Source of the DNA: Yersinia proxima
GTDB taxonomy: Bacteria; Pseudomonadota; Gammaproteobacteria; Enterobacterales; Enterobacteriaceae
Assembly: GCF_902170785.1 (NCBI RefSeq)
Contig: NZ_CABHYG010000009.1
Span: forward strand, 124,001 to 188,000
Reading direction: 5' to 3'
Length of the DNA stretch: 64,000 nt
Shown here: positions 59,202 through 64,000 of the stretch, in pieces
Layout: each line of letters begins with the position of its first letter
How positions within the stretch are numbered: position 1 is the stretch's first letter
Position numbers and translations under genes: made by a program
Notes under the pieces: generated by a model
The model's input: the letters and a program-made list of their open reading frames with translations, nothing else
Databases searched by the model: none
Told to the model about the DNA's origin: nothing

Positions 59202-60179
59202 ATGAAATTTCCTAAGCCACTACCAACACTCTGCCTGGCTATTTCTGCCATTTTATTTAGCCAAATAGCCACTGCTCAACAAATTAAAGCGGCGGATGTT
59301 CATCCTAAAGATTACCCTAATGTTGTTGCGGTTAAAAATATGGGTGACAAACTAAAAGCGGCAACCGACGGGCGGTTGGAAATTAAAACATTCCCAGGCG
59401 GGGTCTTGGGTGATGAAAAACAAATGATAGAACAGGCCCAAATGGGAGCAATTGATATTATTCGTGTTTCTATGACCCCTGTTGCCTCTATTTTACCGGA
59501 GATCAGTGTCTTTACTCTGCCCTATATGTTCCGCGATGAAGATCACTTACATAAAGTGCTTGATGGGAAAATAGGCCAGGAAATTGGCGATAAAATTACT
59601 AACAATAAAAACTCAAAATTAGTCTTCCTCGGTTGGATGGATGCGGGTACCCGTAATCTGATAACCAAGCAACCGGTTATTAAACCGGAAGATCTGAAGG
59701 GCATGAAAATCCGGGTACAAGGTAGCCCGATTGCATTAGCCACACTGAAAGCCATGGGTGCTAACTCACTTAGCATGGGCGTCAGTGAAGTGTTCAGCGG
59801 CATGCAAACTGGCGTTATTGATGGTACTGAAAATAATGAACCGACATTTGTTGCTCATAACTATCTGCCGGTAGTCAAAAACTATACTTTGAGCGGCCAT
59901 TTTATTATTCCAGAATTGTTCCTTTATTCTAAAGCCAAGTGGGATAAATTATCTCCCGAGGATCAACAAACTATTCTGAAACTGGCAAAAGAAGCCCAAG
60001 CGGAACAGCGTGTATTGTGGCAAGCCTATGTGCAGCAATCTCATGACAAAATGAAAGCGGGCGGCGTGCAATATCATGAAATCAATCATGACGCTTATTA
60101 CCAAGCCACGCAGCCAGTACGTGATGAGTTTGGCAAAGATTATCAAGACCTCATTCAGCAAATAAGTGCTGTCCAATAA
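59202..60179 (+). CDS. TRAP transporter substrate-binding protein (DctP)
   Basis: The 325-residue precursor has a signal peptide (about 1-25, ending QIATA) and the DctP fold, including the conserved Arg-binding region (GMKIRVQGSPIALATLKAMGANSLSMGVSEVFSGMQTGVIDGTENNEPTF). It binds an organic-acid substrate with its carboxylate. GGAG precedes the ATG. It is followed by the small and large permease genes. The actual substrate (C4-dicarboxylate, sugar acid or other) is not decidable. Confidence 0.93.
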   Translation: MKFPKPLPTLCLAISAILFSQIATAQQIKAADVHPKDYPNVVAVKNMGDKLKAATDGRLEIKTFPGGVLGDEKQMIEQAQMGAIDIIRVSMTPVASILPEISVFTLPYMFRDEDHLHKVLDGKIGQEIGDKITNNKNSKLVFLGWMDAGTRNLITKQPVIKPEDLKGMKIRVQGSPIALATLKAMGANSLSMGVSEVFSGMQTGVIDGTENNEPTFVAHNYLPVVKNYTLSGHFIIPELFLYSKAKWDKLSPEDQQTILKLAKEAQAEQRVLWQAYVQQSHDKMKAGGVQYHEINHDAYYQATQPVRDEFGKDYQDLIQQISAVQ

Positions 60180-60191
60180 TATTCTTTTGGC

Positions 60192-60212
60192 GGTATTAAT
60201 AACTTTAATACC
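60192..60212 (+). terminator. hairpin between dctP and dctQ
   Basis: GGTATTAA-TAACT-TTAATACC is a perfect 8-bp stem 12 nt past dctP with no T run. It may protect the dctP transcript or reduce read-through, which would favour more binding protein than permease. Confidence 0.55.
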
Positions 60213-60219
60213 ATCGATA

Positions 60220-60287
60220 TATACCCAGAGCCATTGGCGTTGTAGAAAGACGACTAACACCGCTACAACGTCAAAGGCAAAGGGTAA
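60220..60287. repeat. diverged short ERIC-like element between dctP and dctQ
   Basis: About 67 bp run from tataccc to gggtaat with gcgttgtagaaagac and gctacaacgtc inverted arms. It matches the short ERIC at 58803 in length and in the positions of the arms, though bases have drifted. Confidence 0.55.
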
Positions 60288-60302
60288 TCTGAGGTCTCCG
60301 CT

Positions 60303-60809
60303 ATGGCTCGCTATTATCTATCAACGATGGATGTTTTATATCGCCTGTCAATCTGGGTAGCTGGTATTGCTTTGATTATTATGGTTGCGGTTATTCCTAT
60401 GGGGATATTCGCCCGATATGTACAAAATGATGGCTTATCCTGGCCAGAACCCGTGGCTATTTTATGCATGGTGACATTTACCTTTGTTGGCGCTGCCGCC
60501 AGTTACCGTTCTGGCTCACATATAGCCGTCAGTATGGTCACCGACCGGCTCTCAGAAATGGGTAAAAAAATCTGCCTGATATTGGTGGATTTGCTGATGA
60601 TCTTGATAAGCCTGTTTATTCTGGTTTACAGCTATATTTTGTGCAGCGAACTTTGGTCACAACCGGTGGCTGAATTCCCATTACTGACGGCCGGGCAGAC
60701 CTATATTCCGCTGCCTATCGGCTCCGCTATTACCCTGCTGTTTATTATTGAGCGCCTGTTCTTCGGCTCACAGACCCACCGCCCGGTAGTCATGATTGGC
60801 AACTCATAA
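60303..60809 (+). CDS. TRAP transporter small permease (DctQ)
   Basis: The 168-residue protein has four predicted TM helices (about 18-40, 55-73, 93-115, 135-158) and the DctQ-type motif ALIIMVAVIPMGIFARYV. It pairs with the large permease to form the sodium-coupled channel. Confidence 0.9.
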   Translation: MARYYLSTMDVLYRLSIWVAGIALIIMVAVIPMGIFARYVQNDGLSWPEPVAILCMVTFTFVGAAASYRSGSHIAVSMVTDRLSEMGKKICLILVDLLMILISLFILVYSYILCSELWSQPVAEFPLLTAGQTYIPLPIGSAITLLFIIERLFFGSQTHRPVVMIGNS

Positions 60810-60827
60810 TTTGGGGAACTTTGCCTT

Positions 60828-62120
60828 ATGGATGCATTTATTTTAGTTTTTACCCTGGCAATTTTGTTGGCTATCGGCGTGCCGGTGGCTTATGCCGTCG
60901 GCTTAAGTGCGATTGCTGGTGCATTTTGGATTGATTTACCTCTGGAAGCGGTCATGATCCAAATTACCAGCGGCGTAAATAAATTCTCATTATTGGCAAT
61001 TCCGTTCTTTATTCTGGCGGGCGCCATTATGGCCGAAGGAGGGATAGCGCGCCGACTGGTGAGTTTTGCCTATATTTTCGTTGGGTTTATCCGTGGTGGC
61101 CTGTCACTGGTCAATATCGTCGCCTCAACTTTCTTCGGTGCAATTTCAGGGTCATCAGTGGCAGACACGGCTTCTATTGGCTCAGTGATGATCCCGGAAA
61201 TGGATAAAAAAGGTTATCCGCGTGATTTTGCTGCTGCCGTCACCGCCAGTGGTTCAGTTCAGGCTATATTGACGCCCCCTAGTCATAACTCGGTTATTTA
61301 TTCGCTGGCAACCGGCGGTACGGTTTCTATTGCTGCACTGTTTATTGCCGGGATACTACCGGGCCTGCTGCTCAGTTTCACCCTGATGCTAATGTGTGTG
61401 GGCTTTGCTTATAAACGAGGTTATCCCAAAGGGGAGCGAGTGCCATTCCGTCAGGCGCTGAAAATCTTTGTTGATACCTTATGGGGGTTGATGACCGTCG
61501 TCATCATCATGGGCGGGATACTTTCCGGGGTATTCACTGCCACTGAATCCGCCGCAATAGCTTGTTTATGGTCGTTTTTCGTCACTATGTTTATCTATCG
61601 TGATTACAAATGGTCAGAGTTACCCAAGCTGATGTATCGCACGGTAAAAACTGTCACTATCGTAATGATTTTAATTGGTTTTGCTGCCAGTTTTGGCGCG
61701 ATCATGACCTACATGCAATTACCCGAGCGTATCACTGAGTTCTTTACCTCGGTTTCTGATAATAAATACGTCATTCTGATGTGTATCAATATCATGCTGT
61801 TACTGATTGGCACTTTGATGGATATGGCACCGCTGATTTTGATATTGACTCCGGTCTTAATGCCGGTCACTAATTCATTGGGTATCGATCCGGTGCATTT
61901 CGGCATGATTATGCTGATCAATCTGGGGATTGGTCTGATAACACCACCAGTGGGATCAGTGCTGTTTGTGGCCAGTGCGGTGAGTAAACAGAAAATCGAG
62001 CAAGTGGTAAAAGCGATGCTACCGTTCTACGGCGCGCTATTTCTGGTATTAATGCTGGTGACTTATATTCCAGAAATATCCCTGTGGCTACCCAGAGTCT
62101 TTGGCGTTTATACCGGCTAA
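60828..62120 (+). CDS. TRAP transporter large permease (DctM)
   Basis: The 430-residue protein is the roughly 12-TM channel subunit: GVPVAYAVGLSAIAGAF, FAYIFVGFIRGGLSLVNIVASTFFGAISGSSVADTASIG, MPEMDKKGYP-type loop, PPSHNSVIYS and MDMAPLILILTPVLMP (the DctM substrate-gate region). It starts 18 nt after dctQ and is the last gene of the operon. Confidence 0.95.
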   Translation: MDAFILVFTLAILLAIGVPVAYAVGLSAIAGAFWIDLPLEAVMIQITSGVNKFSLLAIPFFILAGAIMAEGGIARRLVSFAYIFVGFIRGGLSLVNIVASTFFGAISGSSVADTASIGSVMIPEMDKKGYPRDFAAAVTASGSVQAILTPPSHNSVIYSLATGGTVSIAALFIAGILPGLLLSFTLMLMCVGFAYKRGYPKGERVPFRQALKIFVDTLWGLMTVVIIMGGILSGVFTATESAAIACLWSFFVTMFIYRDYKWSELPKLMYRTVKTVTIVMILIGFAASFGAIMTYMQLPERITEFFTSVSDNKYVILMCINIMLLLIGTLMDMAPLILILTPVLMPVTNSLGIDPVHFGMIMLINLGIGLITPPVGSVLFVASAVSKQKIEQVVKAMLPFYGALFLVLMLVTYIPEISLWLPRVFGVYTG

Positions 62121-62150
62121 CCAATCAGCTCATCATCTGACATAAATAAG

Positions 62151-62173
62151 TCGGGCCGCTGACTGGCCCGACA
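62151..62173 (+). terminator. hairpin after dctM
   Basis: GTCGGGCC-GCTGACT-GGCCCGAC is a perfect 8-bp stem 31 nt past the dctM stop. Its T run is absent directly after, so it is a plausible factor-assisted terminator. Confidence 0.65.
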
Positions 62174-62215
62174 CATCAGTATCAAGATGGTTTTTTGAAA
62201 TAATTAATCCAAATG

Positions 62216-62287
62216 AAGGGGAAACGTACCCTTGGGGTCGTAACGGCGTGAGCCGTCGGAGTGCCCCTAGGTATGGTCGCCCCTTCA
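62216..62287. repeat. nested stem-loop element between dctM and citT
   Basis: A 72-bp near-symmetric element: outer GAAGGG / CCCTTC, middle TACC-T-GGGG / CCCCTAGGTA and an inner ACGGC-GTGA-GCCGT hairpin with a GNRA-type tetraloop. It sits in the convergent gap between dctM and citT, 18 nt from the citT stop. It may be a mobile palindromic repeat or a transcript-ending structured RNA; I know no name for it. Confidence 0.6.
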
Positions 62288-62304
62288 CTTACTGGCCTGA
62301 AAAA

Positions 62305-63768
62305 TCAATACCATAGACTCATGATTGGCCACCCCACCAGCAACAGCATGCTGATGTAGAATACCCCCATGATCCCACCCAAACGCCAGTAATCTTTGGA
62401 TTTCACATAGCCGCAGCCATAGATAATCACACCAGGCCCGGTGGCATACGGCGTCAACACCCCCATGATCCCGATGGATAATACCAACAGCATGGATAAA
62501 TGCTCCATTGGCACGCCACTCAACCCCTTGCCGACAGCTAAAATCACCGGCAGCATGGTGGCGGTATGAGCGGACAAACTCGCGAACAGATAGTGAGAGA
62601 AATAGAACACCAGCACCAATGCCACCACCGTCATATTCGGTGAGAAGCCATCAAGATGCGTACTCATGGTATTGGCAAACCAATCAATAAAACCAGAGCG
62701 AGTCAGGCCATTTGCCATCACCACCAAGGTCGCCAGATTCACCAACGTATTCCAGGCGCTGGAATATTTGGTGATATCTTTCCACGACACCACATGTAGC
62801 GCCAACATCAACGATACCGCCAGCAAACCAACGGCAGTGGCATCAATGAACTTACTGCCAAACACCCACAAACACAGACTCAGTAGCACCAAGCCAATCA
62901 GGATCATCTCTTTGCGAGTTAGCCCCCCCATTTCATTCAGTGCTGTTTGTGCCCAGGTCGCCACTTCATCACTTTTGGTAACACCGGGTTTATACAGCAC
63001 ATAAGAGAGCCACGGCGCGACAATCAGTAAAATCAACCCAACCGGCAGGAATGCCAGGAACCACTGCATCCAGCCGATATGAACACCGGCTATTTTATTG
63101 ACAAACTCAATACCCAACACGTTAGGTGCCGCGCCGGTAACAAACATGGAGGAACTGATGCTAGTACCAATCACCATCATCCACATCAGATAACCACCGA
63201 TGCGCCGTGACGACGGGTCATGGGGATAGGAGTCAAACAGCGGTGGCAGGTTTTTCACCACCGGGAATACGGTGCCGCCGGTACGGGCAGTATTCGATGG
63301 CGTAAAAGGTGCTAACAGAATATCAATAATAACAATGGCATAACCCAGGGTCAGTGTCCGCCTGCCCATGAATTTCACCATGAACAAGGCAATACGTCGG
63401 CCAAGGCCAGTGGCTTCATAACCGAGCGCAAAGATAAATGCCCCGAATACCAGCCAGACGGTGGTGCTGGAGAACCCTGCCAGCCCCCATTTCAATGACT
63501 CTTTACCGCCATTGAAGCTGGCATCCGCCACTTCGGCGGCACTAAATAGCACCCAGTCAGAACTTAGCACGCAAATTGTCACCGCGATAAAACTTATCGC
63601 CGTGGCAGGAATTGGCTCTAAAATCATACCGACAATCATGGCGACAAAAATCGCAAAATAGCGCCAGGCTTGTGGTGGCATACCTTCCGGGGTTGGGATC
63701 AACAGCAGAACGGCCAGCACCACAAAAGGCGCGAGCGCTTTCCATAATTTCTCTTGCGACTTCAACAT
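62305..63768 (-). CDS. citT: citrate/succinate antiporter CitT
   Basis: A DASS-family (SLC13-like) transporter that exchanges citrate for succinate during citrate fermentation. The 487-residue protein equals E. coli CitT in length and matches it at, for example, [67 protein letters not shown] and [15 protein letters not shown] ends. About 12-14 TM helices. It overlaps the end of citG by 7 nt, as in a citrate lyase operon. Confidence 0.94.
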   Translation of the reverse strand: MLKSQEKLWKALAPFVVLAVLLLIPTPEGMPPQAWRYFAIFVAMIVGMILEPIPATAISFIAVTICVLSSDWVLFSAAEVADASFNGGKESLKWGLAGFSSTTVWLVFGAFIFALGYEATGLGRRIALFMVKFMGRRTLTLGYAIVIIDILLAPFTPSNTARTGGTVFPVVKNLPPLFDSYPHDPSSRRIGGYLMWMMVIGTSISSSMFVTGAAPNVLGIEFVNKIAGVHIGWMQWFLAFLPVGLILLIVAPWLSYVLYKPGVTKSDEVATWAQTALNEMGGLTRKEMILIGLVLLSLCLWVFGSKFIDATAVGLLAVSLMLALHVVSWKDITKYSSAWNTLVNLATLVVMANGLTRSGFIDWFANTMSTHLDGFSPNMTVVALVLVFYFSHYLFASLSAHTATMLPVILAVGKGLSGVPMEHLSMLLVLSIGIMGVLTPYATGPGVIIYGCGYVKSKDYWRLGGIMGVFYISMLLLVGWPIMSLWY

Positions 63769-64000
63769 AGAGAGACTCCTATACCTGTTACTGGCCCAAT
63801 AGCTGTTATTGGTTCAATAGCAACGTTATTATTTTTGTGAGGGAGATGATGGGGAAATTGCGCCAGAAACCAGGTCAGGATCAGCAGGTCAGCGCTGCCG
63901 CCAGGGCTAAGGTTGCGGGCGATACATTGGGCATCAAACATCCGCACTCGCCACAGGCTGAGAGGATCATTCATCCCTATCGCCGAGAGTGAGGCCAAAA
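63762..64000 (-). CDS. citG: citG 3' end (partial): triphosphoribosyl-dephospho-CoA synthase
   Basis: Only the C-terminal part is in the window; the gene continues past the right edge. The frame has [31 protein letters not shown], the terminal CitG segment. CitG makes the prosthetic-group precursor of citrate lyase. Its tail ([20 protein letters not shown]) extends past the usual family end, and its stop lies 3 bases inside the start of citT, so the genes are coupled. Rest of the citCDEFXG operon is expected beyond the edge. Confidence 0.9.
   Translation of the reverse strand, partial: LASLSAIGMNDPLSLWRVRMFDAQCIARNLSPGGSADLLILTWFLAQFPHHLPHKNNNVAIEPITAIGPVTGIGVSLC

Overview
The window is a stretch of enterobacterial chromosome, very probably Yersinia and most likely a non-pestis species such as the Y. 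enterocolitica group. The evidence is the uninterrupted flagellar and chemotaxis block beside a uspC-like gene, ERIC repeats of Yersinia/enterobacterial type, an mgtC-mgtB pair, mtfA next to tRNA-Asn, and close protein matches to E. coli and Salmonella orthologues. The species call is an inference. No insertion sequence, prophage, integrase or CRISPR array is visible.

Layout. (1) 160-17020, minus strand: flagellar master regulator and chemotaxis region. Read in the direction of transcription it is flhDC, motA-motB-cheA-cheW, MCP-ERIC-MCP-cheR-cheB-cheY-cheZ, then flhB-flhA-flhE. The flhDC promoter region carries a consensus CRP site and an RcsAB-box match at the spacing known from E. coli, and the MCP/che operon has an exact sigma-28 promoter. 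(2) 18041-25422: uspC, a CurA-type reductase, mgtC-mgtB behind a long leader, and a CoA-transferase with permuted halves. (3) 25544-28276: an orphan MCP with its own sigma-28-like promoter, dsrB and a cold-shock gene. (4) 28756-33091: lacI-lacZ with a recognisable lac operator but no lacY or lacA. (5) 33430-40685: quinone reductase, ylaC-like, Lrp-type regulator, Kdo hydroxylase, ydfZ-like, agp, a solitary glgC and a 30-residue membrane peptide. (6) 41278-49367: a sugar locus of FGGY kinase and 2-hydroxyacid dehydrogenase converging on PfkB kinase and a complete RbsABC-type importer; its substrate is unknown. (7) 49905-54074: mtfA, tRNA-Asn, an unrecognised exported protein, an RluA-type pseudouridine synthase and yaiL-like. 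(8) 54405-58767: a lone PTS EIIA domain, an MFS sugar porter, lpxO and an EntD-type phosphopantetheinyl transferase. (9) 59202-64000: a DctPQM TRAP transporter, citT, and the 3' end of citG running off the right edge.

The most interesting signal is the mgtC leader (about 23330-23876). It has a PhoP box, two short ORFs (the second with a Pro-Pro pair), two mutually exclusive stem-loops and an expanded ERIC element ahead of mgtC. A third mini-ORF, whose stop lies inside a perfect 22-bp palindrome, sits between mgtC and mgtB. This resembles the Salmonella dual-uORF mgtC attenuator, here combined with a repeat element and apparently a second control point.
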